Shown here one piece after another: positions 42,979 through 51,137 of a stretch of 64,000 bases of DNA (position 1 is the stretch's first letter; each line of letters begins with the position of its first letter). Made by a program: the position numbers and the translations under genes. The notes under the pieces are model-generated. The model was not told the DNA's origin. It searched no databases and worked only from the letters and a program-made list of their open reading frames with translations. Source of the DNA: Streptomyces cathayae (GTDB taxonomy: Bacteria > Actinomycetota > Actinomycetes > Streptomycetales > Streptomycetaceae); NCBI RefSeq assembly GCF_029760955.1, contig NZ_CP121682.1, forward strand, positions 2,356,001 through 2,420,000. Reading direction: 5' to 3'.

Positions 42979-45900
42979 GTGAGGCGAAGCACGAACAGTC
43001 CCGAGCCATCGGCCCGGGGCAACTTCACCCCGCCGCCGCGCGCAGCGGCGCCCACCCCCGGGCACGACGCGGAACCGACGGCCCCGCCCGCTCCGAGCGG
43101 CGGGCGCTTCTCCCCGCGCAACTGGCGGGTGGCGACCAGGCTGAACGCGATCCTGCTCGTGCCCGTGATGGTCGGCCTGGTCATGGGCGGCTTCCAGGTG
43201 AAGGGCTCGATCGACACCTGGCAGGAGGCCGAGGACGCGGAGAACACCGCGCGTCTGGTGCAGGCCTCCCTCACTTACGCCAACGCCCTCTATCTGGAGC
43301 GGGACCTCACCGCGGCCCCGCTGCTGCAGGGCAAGGGCGAGGACGACCCGACCGTCGTCAAGGCCCGTGCCGCCACGGACGAGGCGGCCGACGCGTTCGA
43401 CGCGGCCGCGCAGAACGTGCCGGCCAAGCCGGGCCTGCAGCGTCGGCTGGAGGTGCTGCGCGAGGCCGAGCCCAAGCTCACGGCGCTGCGCACCGCCGCG
43501 TACACCTCCAAGCTCAAGGGTGTGGAGACCGAAGAGGGCTACGTCGAGGTCGCCAACCCTCTGATGCAGTTCGCCAACGAGCTCGGTCTGGGCACCGGCA
43601 ACATCACCAGCTACGGCCGTACGGTCTACGCGATCTCGCTGACCAAGGCGGCGGTGTCGCTGCAGCGGTCCATCGGCACGCACCTGCTGGTGAAGCCCGG
43701 TCCCACCGACAGTCAGCTCGCCAGCCAGCGCGTCGCGCTCTCCTCCTACGCCTACCTCGAGGGCATCGCCGTCCAGGAGTACATCGGCGGTGGCACCGCG
43801 GCCGACGCGGCCAAGCTGGACCAGCTCGAGCAGGAGATCAAGGCCGACGGGGCGGAGCAGGCCAAGGAGGCGGCGTCCCAGGATCCGGACTACGTCCCGC
43901 CGCCCTCCGACCCGCGCACGATGGTCTCCGAGGTCGCACGTCTCGGCTCCACCGATCCGGCCGCCCGCGCCGAGATAGCCGGCCGCGGCGTCACCCCCGA
44001 GAACTGGTGGGCGGTCAACACCCTCAAGTTCGACGGCTACCGCCAGATCGAGTCGGACCTCGCCGACAGCGCGGTGGAGGAGGCCGCCACCATCGCCGGC
44101 GACGCGCAGCGCGACGCCTTCGTCACCGGCAGCGCCGTCGTGCTCGCCCTGCTCGCCGCGTTCATCCTGGCCGGCATGGTGGCCCGCCAGATGAGCCGCT
44201 CCATGCGCAAGCTGCGCCACGCCGCCTTCGGTATCGCCGAGCAGCGGCTGCCGACGCTGGTCGACCAGCTCTCCCGTACCGACCCCGGCCGGGTCGACAC
44301 CCGGGTCACCCCGATCCCGATCACCTCGACGGACGAGATCGGCGAGGTCGCCCGCGCCTTCGACCAGGTCCACCGCGAGGCCGTCCGGCTCGCCTCCGAG
44401 CAGGCACTGCTGCGGGGCAACATCAACGCGATCTTCACCAACCTCTCGCGCCGCAACCAGTCGCTGATCGAGGGTCAGCTGACCCTGCTCACCGGCCTGG
44501 AGAACAACGAGGCCGACCCGGACCAGCTGGAGAACCTCTTCAAGCTGGACCACCTGGCCACCCGTATGCGCCGTAACGGCGAGAACCTCCTCGTCCTCGC
44601 CGGCGAGGAGCCCGGCCGCCGCTGGGACCAGCCGGTGCCGCTGGTCGACGTGATCCGCGCCGCCTCCTCCGAGGTGGAGCAGTACGAGCGTGTCGAGCTG
44701 TCCGGTGTCCCCGAGGCCGAGATCCACGGCCGTGCGGTGACCGACCTCGTGCACCTGCTGGCCGAGCTCCTGGAGAACGCCACCACGTTCTCCTCCCCGC
44801 AGACCAAGGTCCGTGTCACCGCGACCCGTCTCCCCGACGGCCGCGTGATGATCGAGATCCACGACAAGGGCATCGGCCTGACCGCCGAGGACTTCGCGGA
44901 CATCAACCACAAGCTGGCCAACCCGCCGACCGTGGACGCCGCGATCTCGCAGCGCATGGGTCTGTTCGTGGTCGGCCGGCTGTCCGACCGGCACGGCATC
45001 CGCGTCCAGCTGCGCCCCTCGGGCGAGCAGGCCGGTACGACCTCGCTGGTCATGCTGCCGGACGCGATCACCCACGGTGGTGGTGGCGAGGTACAGGCCG
45101 GCCCCGACGAGTTCACCGTCTCCCAGATCATCCCGGAGCAGGACTACCCGGGCGAGGACTTCAGCCAACAGCAGCAGCAGCCGATGCGCACCGCTGCGGA
45201 ACTCGGCTTCGACGACAGCCGTTACGAGGTCCCGGACGACATCCGCGGCCTGAACCCGATCGGCCGTACCCGGATGCGCGAGGAGCGGCGGGCGGCCCTG
45301 GACCCGCAGAGCCCGCAGCCCGCGCTGTCCGGCCCGGAGCAGCAGCCCGGCGCCGACGAGTTCGCCGCCCCGCAGGGCTACGACAACGGCCAGGGCTTCG
45401 ACGGCGGTCCGGCCGGTTACCCGGACCAGACGCAGCCCGCCGGATACGACCAGCAGGCGTACGGCGACGGACAGCAGTCCGCGTACGAGGGACAGCAGCA
45501 GCCGGCGTACGACGAGTCGTACTACCAGCCGAACGGCGGGCTGCCGCAGGGGGACGGCTTCTCGTCGAACGGCGGCTACCCGGACCCCTCCTACGCCCAG
45601 CCGGCCCAGGACGACTGGCCTCAGCAGGGCGGTTACCAGAACGGCTACCCGGCGCAGTACCCCGCGACCGCCCCGGAGCCGGAGCCCGCCCCGACCGCTG
45701 ACGCGAGCGCGCAGGACAGCGTAGGCTTCGACCGTCCGGGACCGGCCCCCACCGCCTCCCACGCACTCACCGACGCCGGACTTCCGCGGCGCGGGTCCAC
45801 CCCGAGCGACACCGGTGGAGCGCGGCGGGCGAACCAGGAACCGACGGTCCCGGCACCCTCTTCCGCTGCGGCGCCGGCTCCGGCTCCGCAGGGCGACGGC

Positions 45901-46209
45901 GACAACTGGCGTTCGGCGAACGACGAGCGCTGGCAGCAGGCGTCCTCGCTGCGGAAGCCCAAGGCGGGCGGGGTGACCTCATCCGGTCTGCCGCGGCGGG
46001 TACCCAAGGCCAACCTGGTCGAGGGCGTCGCCGAGACCACCCCTCAGGGAGGCCCTCAGGTCTCCCGCGCCCCGGAGGACATCCGGGGCAGGCTGAGCAA
46101 CCTGCGGCGCGGCGTCCAGCAAGGCCGCAACGCAGGCAGTGAATCGAACGGCCAGGCCACCGGTAATCACCGCAGTGGGCCTGACAGCACCTACAACCAG
46201 GAGCGTTAG
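42979..46209 (+). CDS. cvnA2: Conservon sensor-kinase-like protein CvnA (conservon 2)
   Basis: A 1076-residue paralogue of cvnA1 with the same order of parts. Helix 1 is at about 55-74, the sensing domain at 80-375, helix 2 at about 379-402, then HAMP. The HATPase domain is at about 592-695 (HLLAELLENAT, HDKGIGL, GLFVVGRL). A shorter Tyr/Gln/Pro tail follows (DQQAYGDGQQ, YEGQQQPAYDES). The C-terminal block GLPRRVPKANLV...VSRAPEDIRGRLSNLRRG matches CvnA1. The GTG at 42979 (context AGAGGTTG-N8-GTG) is preferred to an ATG at 42916. The extracytoplasmic domain is much more diverged than the cytoplasmic kinase-like part, which suggests different signals. Confidence 0.93.
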   Translation: MRRSTNSPEPSARGNFTPPPRAAAPTPGHDAEPTAPPAPSGGRFSPRNWRVATRLNAILLVPVMVGLVMGGFQVKGSIDTWQEAEDAENTARLVQASLTYANALYLERDLTAAPLLQGKGEDDPTVVKARAATDEAADAFDAAAQNVPAKPGLQRRLEVLREAEPKLTALRTAAYTSKLKGVETEEGYVEVANPLMQFANELGLGTGNITSYGRTVYAISLTKAAVSLQRSIGTHLLVKPGPTDSQLASQRVALSSYAYLEGIAVQEYIGGGTAADAAKLDQLEQEIKADGAEQAKEAASQDPDYVPPPSDPRTMVSEVARLGSTDPAARAEIAGRGVTPENWWAVNTLKFDGYRQIESDLADSAVEEAATIAGDAQRDAFVTGSAVVLALLAAFILAGMVARQMSRSMRKLRHAAFGIAEQRLPTLVDQLSRTDPGRVDTRVTPIPITSTDEIGEVARAFDQVHREAVRLASEQALLRGNINAIFTNLSRRNQSLIEGQLTLLTGLENNEADPDQLENLFKLDHLATRMRRNGENLLVLAGEEPGRRWDQPVPLVDVIRAASSEVEQYERVELSGVPEAEIHGRAVTDLVHLLAELLENATTFSSPQTKVRVTATRLPDGRVMIEIHDKGIGLTAEDFADINHKLANPPTVDAAISQRMGLFVVGRLSDRHGIRVQLRPSGEQAGTTSLVMLPDAITHGGGGEVQAGPDEFTVSQIIPEQDYPGEDFSQQQQQPMRTAAELGFDDSRYEVPDDIRGLNPIGRTRMREERRAALDPQSPQPALSGPEQQPGADEFAAPQGYDNGQGFDGGPAGYPDQTQPAGYDQQAYGDGQQSAYEGQQQPAYDESYYQPNGGLPQGDGFSSNGGYPDPSYAQPAQDDWPQQGGYQNGYPAQYPATAPEPEPAPTADASAQDSVGFDRPGPAPTASHALTDAGLPRRGSTPSDTGGARRANQEPTVPAPSSAAAPAPAPQGDGDNWRSANDERWQQASSLRKPKAGGVTSSGLPRRVPKANLVEGVAETTPQGGPQVSRAPEDIRGRLSNLRRGVQQGRNAGSESNGQATGNHRSGPDSTYNQER

Positions 46210-46210
46210 T

Positions 46211-46633
46211 GTGAGCCCGATGAGCCAGGCGGCGCAGAACCTGAACTGGTTGATCACCAACTTCGTGGACAACACCCCGGGGGTGTCCCACACGGTGGTG
46301 GTCTCCGCCGACGGACTCCTTCTGGCGATGTCCGACGGATTCCCCCGCGACCGCGCGGACCAGCTCGCGGCCGTGGCCTCCGGTCTGACGTCGCTGACGG
46401 CAGGCGCTTCCCGGATCTTCGAGGGTGGCAGCGTGAACCAGACGGTTGTGGAGATGGAGCGGGGATTCCTGTTCCTCATGTCCATCTCCGACGGTTCCTC
46501 CCTCGCGGTTCTCGCACATCCCGATGCGGACATCGGTCTCATCGGCTACGAGATGGCCCTTCTGGTCGACCGAGCCGGTACGGTCCTGACTCCGGACCTT
46601 CGTGCGGAACTCCAAGGGAGCCTGCTCAACTGA
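46211..46633 (+). CDS. cvnB2: Roadblock/LC7-domain protein CvnB (conservon 2)
   Basis: A 140-residue near-duplicate of CvnB1, with the same MSPMSQAAQNLNWL start and LDLRAELQGSLLN-type end. GTG start one base after the cvnA2 stop, with AGGAG seven bases upstream. Most substitutions relative to CvnB1 are conservative (for example GKVAQT versus GSVNQT), so both probably contact similar partners. Confidence 0.94.
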   Translation: MSPMSQAAQNLNWLITNFVDNTPGVSHTVVVSADGLLLAMSDGFPRDRADQLAAVASGLTSLTAGASRIFEGGSVNQTVVEMERGFLFLMSISDGSSLAVLAHPDADIGLIGYEMALLVDRAGTVLTPDLRAELQGSLLN

Positions 46634-46727
46634 CGAACGGACGGTGCGGTTCGGCGTCCCGTGGCCGTAAGGTTTCGGGACGCGGCTACCACGCGATGGG
46701 TGCCAGGCACAGTCGGAGGAGGAGAAA

Positions 46728-47291
46728 GTGGTAACACCACCGGGCGGATCGTCTTCGGGCAACTGGTCGTACGACCCTGCGCAGGGTCACAACGACGGTT
46801 CCCAGAACCGATACGGCTACTCCTCCCCACCGGACCACCGGCAGCCGTACGCGCCGCAGGGCCCCGGCCCTTCGCCGTACGACCAGCCGCGCACCCAGCC
46901 CGTGCAGCCGCAGCGCCGTGCCCCCGAGCCGACGCCCGCCGGGGCGTCGAACAATCCCCTGGTGCGCCCGTACGCGATGACGGGCGGCCGCACCAGGCCG
47001 CGGTACCAGCTCGCCATCGAGGCGCTGGTGCACACCACCGCGCAGCCGCACCAGATGCAGGGCCAGTTGCCCGAGCATCAGCGGATCTGCCACCTCTGCC
47101 GGGAGATCAAGTCGGTGGCCGAGATCTCGGCCCTGCTGACCATCCCTCTCGGTGTGGCCAGGATTCTCGTCGCCGACTTGGCGGAGGCAGGACTGGTCGC
47201 CATCCATCAGCCCGGCGGCGACGAGAGCGCCGGCGGCCAGCCAGACGTGACACTGCTCGAAAGGGTGCTCAGTGGACTTCGCAAGCTCTAG
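46728..47291 (+). CDS. cvnC2: DUF742 protein CvnC (conservon 2)
   Basis: A 187-residue DUF742 protein. The core (VRPYAMTGGRTRPRYQLAIEAL, HQRICHLCREIKSVAEISALL, LGVARILVADLAEAGLVAIHQPG) matches CvnC1. About 55 extra N-terminal residues rich in Pro, Gln and Tyr (PPDHRQPYAPQGP) have no counterpart in CvnC1. The GTG at 46728 has a strong GGAGGAGG site upstream. The gene overlaps cvnD2 by 20 bases. Confidence 0.93.
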   Translation: MVTPPGGSSSGNWSYDPAQGHNDGSQNRYGYSSPPDHRQPYAPQGPGPSPYDQPRTQPVQPQRRAPEPTPAGASNNPLVRPYAMTGGRTRPRYQLAIEALVHTTAQPHQMQGQLPEHQRICHLCREIKSVAEISALLTIPLGVARILVADLAEAGLVAIHQPGGDESAGGQPDVTLLERVLSGLRKL

Positions 47292-47853
47292 CGGCGGTCC
47301 TTCCCGCTCCACCACTTCCGCGAAGATCGTGGTGGCGGGCGGTTTCGGCGTGGGCAAGACCACGTTCGTCGGCGCTGTCTCGGAGATCAATCCCCTGCGC
47401 ACCGAGGCCGTCATGACGTCCGCTTCCGCGGGTATCGACGACCTGACCCACACCGGGGACAAGACCACCACCACGGTGGCCATGGACTTCGGCCGTATCA
47501 CCCTGGACCAGGACCTGATCCTGTACCTCTTCGGTACACCCGGCCAGGACCGCTTCTGGTTCATGTGGGACGACCTGGTCCGCGGCGCCATCGGCGCGAT
47601 CGTGCTCGTCGACACGCGGAGGCTCGCCGACTGCTTCCCCGCGGTCGACTACTTCGAGAACAGCGGCCTGCCGTTCGTCATCGCGCTGAACGGCTTCGAC
47701 GGCAACCAGCCGTACAACCCGGACGAGGTGCGGGAGGCGCTGCAGATCGGGCCCGACGCCCCGATCATCACCACCGACGCCCGGCACCGTTCGGACGCCA
47801 AGAGCGCGCTGATCACCCTGGTCGAGCACGCGCTGATGGCGCGGCTGCGGTAG
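47272..47853 (+). CDS. cvnD2: Conservon small GTPase CvnD (conservon 2)
   Basis: A 193-residue paralogue of CvnD1 with identical nucleotide-binding motifs (GGFGVGKTTF, GTPGQDRFWFMW, ALNGFD). By manual comparison, 359 bp differ at only three positions from cvnD1. The next 88 bp differ at about 17 positions, and the final 90 bp differ once. It ends the conservon and is followed by a bidirectional terminator before accE. Confidence 0.94.
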   Translation: MDFASSSGGPSRSTTSAKIVVAGGFGVGKTTFVGAVSEINPLRTEAVMTSASAGIDDLTHTGDKTTTTVAMDFGRITLDQDLILYLFGTPGQDRFWFMWDDLVRGAIGAIVLVDTRRLADCFPAVDYFENSGLPFVIALNGFDGNQPYNPDEVREALQIGPDAPIITTDARHRSDAKSALITLVEHALMARLR

Positions 47854-47960
47854 CTGCTCCGCGCCGGATCGCGCACTGCCCCCTGCGGCCATCGGGCTGC
47901 CGGGGGCTGTTGTGTGCCCGGGTGCGGGTGTCACCCCGACGGTGCCGACGGTGCCACGAA

Positions 47961-47993
47961 AAGAGGCCCCTCCTTCACAAGGAGGGGCCTCTT
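47961..47993. terminator. Bidirectional terminator between conservon 2 and accE
   Basis: A perfect 15-bp stem (AAGAGGCCCCTCCTT and complement) with a CAC loop. It lies 11 bases before the accE stop on the other strand. Confidence 0.92.
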
Positions 47994-48004
47994 CGCGTGT
48001 GAGG

Positions 48005-48199
48005 TCAGCGCCAGCTGTGCGGGGCGCGGAAACCCGGCTCGCGTTCGAGGCGGCGCCAGCCGGCCCTGGCGCGGCCGCGGTGGGCCCGGGCGTCGGAGGT
48101 GGGGCGGGTGGCCGCGCGGGCCAGGAGGATCGCCGTGATGGCGGCGACCTCCTCGGGCTCCGCGTGGCCCTTCTCGACACGGATGTCAGATGTGCTCAT
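48005..48199 (-). CDS. accE: Acyl-CoA carboxylase epsilon subunit AccE
   Basis: A 64-residue small subunit that stabilises actinobacterial acyl-CoA carboxylase complexes (with the biotin/carboxylase alpha subunit and beta subunit). It has the typical acidic N-terminus (IRVEKGHAEPEEVAAITAILLAR) and a basic Arg-rich end (RAGWRRLEREPGFRAPHSW). It follows accB by 57 bases on the same strand. Confidence 0.92.
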   Translation of the reverse strand: MSTSDIRVEKGHAEPEEVAAITAILLARAATRPTSDARAHRGRARAGWRRLEREPGFRAPHSWR

Positions 48200-48256
48200 G
48201 GGTGTCAGTCTCCCTGGGAGAGAGGTCCGCGGGGTTGCCGCGATGGGTCCGCCCGG

Positions 48257-49840
48257 TTACTGCGGCGGGTTGCCGTGCTTACGGGAGGGCAGGTCGGCGT
48301 GCTTGTTCTGGAGCATCGCCAGGGACCGGATCAGCACCTCGCGGGTCTCGGCGGGGTCGATGACGTCGTCGACCAGACCGCGTTCGGCCGCGTAGTAGGG
48401 GTGCATCAGCTCGGACTTGTACTCCTTGACCATGCGCGCCCGCATGGCGTCCGGGTCCTCGGCCTCGGCGATCTGGCGGCGGAAGATGACGTTGGCCGCG
48501 CCCTCCGCGCCCATCACGGCGATCTCGTTGGTGGGCCAGGCGTAGGTGAGGTCGGCGCCGATGGACTGGCTGTCCATGACGATGTACGCGCCGCCGTACG
48601 CCTTGCGCAGGATCAGCGAGATGCGCGGCACGGTGGCGTTGCAGTACGCGTACAGCAGCTTCGCGCCGTGGCGGATGATGCCGCCGTGCTCCTGGTCGAC
48701 GCCCGGGAGGAAGCCGGGGACGTCCAGGAAGGTGAGGATCGGGATGTTGAAGGCGTCGCACATCTGCACGAAGCGGGCGGCCTTCTCGGACGCCTCGATG
48801 TCGAGCACGCCCGCCAGTGTCTGGGGCTGGTTGGCGACGATGCCGACGACCTGGCCGTCCATCCGGGCCAGCGCGCAGATGATGTTGCGCGCCCAGCGCT
48901 CGTGGACCTCGAGGTACTCGCCGTCGTCGACGATCTCCTCGATGACCTTGGCCATGTCGTACGGGCGGTTGCCGTCGGCCGGGACCAGGTCCAGCAGGGT
49001 CTCGCCGCGGCGCTCCGCGGGGTCGGTGCTCTCGACCCGCGGGGGGTTCTCGCGGTTGTTCTGCGGGAGCAGCGAGAGGAGGTAGCGCACCTCGGCGATG
49101 CACGTCTCCTCGTCGTCGTAGGCGAAGTGACTGACACCGCTGGTTCCGGCGTGCACGTCCGCGCCGCCCAGGCCGTTCTGGGTGATCTCCTCACCGGTGA
49201 CGGCCTTGACCACGTCCGGGCCGGTGATGAACATCTGCGAGGTCTCGCGGACCATGAACACGAAGTCCGTCAGGGCGGGGCTGTAGGCGGCGCCGCCCGC
49301 ACACGGGCCGAGCATCACGCTGATCTGCGGGATGACACCGGACGCCTTGGTGTTGCGCTGGAAGATGCCGCCGTAGCCGGCGAGCGCCGAGACACCCTCC
49401 TGGATCCGGGCGCCCGCGCCGTCGTTGAGGGAGACCAGCGGCGCACCCGCCGCGATGGCCATGTCCATGATCTTGTGGATCTTGGCGGCGTGGGCCTCGC
49501 CCAGCGCACCGCCGAAGATCCGGAAGTCATGGGCGTAGACGAAGACCGTACGGTCCTCCACCGTGCCCCAGCCGGTGATCACACCGTCGGAGTAGGGCTT
49601 CTTGGTCTCCAGGCCGAAGCCGGTCGCCCGGTGCCGGCGCAGCTGCTCGACCTCGCGGAAGGAGCCCGGGTCGAGCAGCAGTTCGATGCGCTCCCGTGCG
49701 GTCAGCTTGCCCTTGGCGTGCTGCGCCTGGGTGGCCTTCTCGCTCGGGCCGGCCAGCGCCTGTGCGCGAATCTCGTGCAGTTCGGCCACGCGTCCGCGCG
49801 CGTCGGCCGGCTCACCCGGCGCCTCATCCAAAACGGTCAT
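48257..49840 (-). CDS. accB: Acetyl/propionyl-CoA carboxylase beta subunit (carboxyltransferase)
   Basis: A 527-residue carboxyltransferase that forms malonyl- or methylmalonyl-CoA, essential for fatty acids, mycelial lipids and polyketide extender units. Landmarks are HAKGKLTARERIELLLDPGSF, the N-domain GARIQEGVSALAGYGGIF and MLGPCAGGAAYSPALTDF. The C-domain has PGFLPGVDQEHGGIIRHGAKLLYAY, KAYGGAYIVMDSQSIGAD and AEGAANVIFRR. By synteny it is the S. coelicolor AccB (with AccE), normally paired with AccA2, rather than the propionyl-specific PccB. ATG start. Confidence 0.93.
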   Translation of the reverse strand: MTVLDEAPGEPADARGRVAELHEIRAQALAGPSEKATQAQHAKGKLTARERIELLLDPGSFREVEQLRRHRATGFGLETKKPYSDGVITGWGTVEDRTVFVYAHDFRIFGGALGEAHAAKIHKIMDMAIAAGAPLVSLNDGAGARIQEGVSALAGYGGIFQRNTKASGVIPQISVMLGPCAGGAAYSPALTDFVFMVRETSQMFITGPDVVKAVTGEEITQNGLGGADVHAGTSGVSHFAYDDEETCIAEVRYLLSLLPQNNRENPPRVESTDPAERRGETLLDLVPADGNRPYDMAKVIEEIVDDGEYLEVHERWARNIICALARMDGQVVGIVANQPQTLAGVLDIEASEKAARFVQMCDAFNIPILTFLDVPGFLPGVDQEHGGIIRHGAKLLYAYCNATVPRISLILRKAYGGAYIVMDSQSIGADLTYAWPTNEIAVMGAEGAANVIFRRQIAEAEDPDAMRARMVKEYKSELMHPYYAAERGLVDDVIDPAETREVLIRSLAMLQNKHADLPSRKHGNPPQ

Positions 49841-50371
49841 GTAGTGACCTTACGAAGCTCACCCGGGAATGCGAGCCGTCGACTCCTCACAGTCTCCGGG
49901 GCGTTTTCCTGGTGCCACTGAACAGAACCGAGGCGACATGCAGGCGTTCCGACTGCCTGGAGGGCCTGAAGCTTGTAGGGTTTCCATAAAAATGGAAGCC
50001 GAGGCACCCCTCACGCCCCCGCATGGCGCACACCTCCCCGAGAGTGCGGCCCGACTGCGGCCGGGGCGCCCCGCATCCGGGGATCCGGCGGGCCGACGGC
50101 GGTTGCCCGTCCGCACTCCGGGGCGTTCCCGGATGTTCTCCCGGGGTTCGCCCGTTCGGGTCGTTCCGCCCCGCAGAGAGTAGCGGTTCGGGAGGGCGGA
50201 CGGGCACGGGGCATGAAGGACGGGGCCGGAGGGGACTCGTCTCGGGCACTTTCGAGAAGACCCCCGAAAGATGTTGAACATTAAAGGGAATGTGTCTACA
50301 GTAGGCCTTGTTGAAAGTGATTGAACGTTCAACGGGATCAGCCGATCCCCTGTCCCCAGGAGGAACGCACC
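49841..50371. other. Divergent regulatory region between accB and the YceI gene
   Basis: These 531 bases hold no gene I can support. At 49979-50000 is a 9-bp inverted repeat (GGTTTCCAT/ATGGAAGCC, one mismatch, AAAA centre), a possible operator or promoter element for accBE. The YceI promoter with its operators is at 50274-50332. Open frames in the middle (for example around 50011-50277) are low-complexity GC and have no start context. Confidence 0.5.
50274..50332 (+). promoter_or_regulatory. YceI promoter with two TTGAAC-type operators
   Basis: TTGAAC (50274-50279) and TACAGT (50297-50302) form a -35/-10 pair with a 17-base spacer. A TTGAACATTAA half-conserved dyad overlaps the -35. A perfect 12-bp palindrome TTGAACGTTCAA (50321-50332) lies just after the expected start site. 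A MarR- or TetR-type repressor is likely; no regulator gene is adjacent. Confidence 0.7.
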
Positions 50372-50980
50372 ATGGGCATCTTCAGCCGCAAGAGCAACCA
50401 GACCGCCACCGCGACCGCCCCGGCCGCCGTGAACCCGGACCTGGCCGCCCTGACCGGTGACTACACGATCGACCCCGCGCACACCACCCTCGGCTTCGTC
50501 GCCCGGCACGCGATGGTCACCAACGTCAAGGGCAGCTTCCAGGACTTCACCGGCACGCTGCACCTGGACGGCTCCGACCCGTCCCGCTCCACCGCCACCC
50601 TCGACGTGGTGATGGAGAGCATCGAGACGGGCAGCGCCGACCGTGACGGTCACCTGAAGAGCTCGGACTTCTTCAAGATCGAAGAGTTCCCGAAGATGAC
50701 GTTCCGCTCCACCAAGGCCGAGGCCCTCGGCGGGGACGACTACCGCATCACCGGTGACCTGACGATCCTCGGCACCACCAAGCCGCTCACCATCGACCTG
50801 GAGTTCAACGGCGCCGCCACCGACCCGTTCGGCAACCAGCGCGTCGGCTTCGAGGGCAAGGCCGAGATCCTGCGCTCCGAGTGGGGCCTGACCTGGAACG
50901 CGGCGCTGGAGACGGGCGGCGTCCTGGTCTCCGACAAGATCAAGCTGAACTTCGACATCTCGGCGATCCGCAACGTCTGA
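50372..50980 (+). CDS. YceI-like lipid-binding family protein
   Basis: A 202-residue protein of the YceI family, whose beta-barrels bind isoprenoid-type lipids. Family features include GDYTIDPAHTTLGFVARHAMVTNVKGSF and SADRDGHLKSSDFFKIEEFPKMTF, then GDLTILGTTKPLTIDLEFNG. Unlike Gram-negative YceI it has no signal peptide but a short Ser/Thr/Ala N-terminus (MGIFSRKSNQTATATAPAA). The ATG has a perfect AGGAGG site seven bases upstream. It is monocistronic with a well-defined regulated promoter and a terminator. Its ligand and role are unknown. Confidence 0.9.
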   Translation: MGIFSRKSNQTATATAPAAVNPDLAALTGDYTIDPAHTTLGFVARHAMVTNVKGSFQDFTGTLHLDGSDPSRSTATLDVVMESIETGSADRDGHLKSSDFFKIEEFPKMTFRSTKAEALGGDDYRITGDLTILGTTKPLTIDLEFNGAATDPFGNQRVGFEGKAEILRSEWGLTWNAALETGGVLVSDKIKLNFDISAIRNV

Positions 50981-51016
50981 TCAGCCGACGGCGCGGCCCT
51001 GACCGCCGCCACCCCT

Positions 51017-51062
51017 GAGCGCGCCCGCCCCCCGTCACCCCCGTACGGGAGGGCGGGCGCTC
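51017..51062 (+). terminator. Terminator of the YceI gene
   Basis: A GAGCG-CCCGCCC/GGGCGGGCGCTC stem with a two-base CG bulge encloses an inner CCCGT/ACGGG pairing. It lies 37 bases after the stop. Confidence 0.7.
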
Positions 51063-51137
51063 GGCGTCCTCGGGCCTGACCTCGAACCCGGCCGTGGGCA
51101 CGGACCCGGTGTCCGGAGTTTCCCCGGGGCCCGGCGT

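Noticed and set aside
42901..45762. A 953-codon minus-strand frame opposite cvnA2, and a similar one opposite cvnA1 (37309-40140)
   Set aside because: These are antisense shadows of genuine genes. Their predicted sequences are low-complexity Arg/Gly/Val-rich and lack homology.
50023..50277. 84-codon frame in the accB-YceI gap
   Set aside because: GC-rich low complexity without start context. It overlaps the likely regulatory region.
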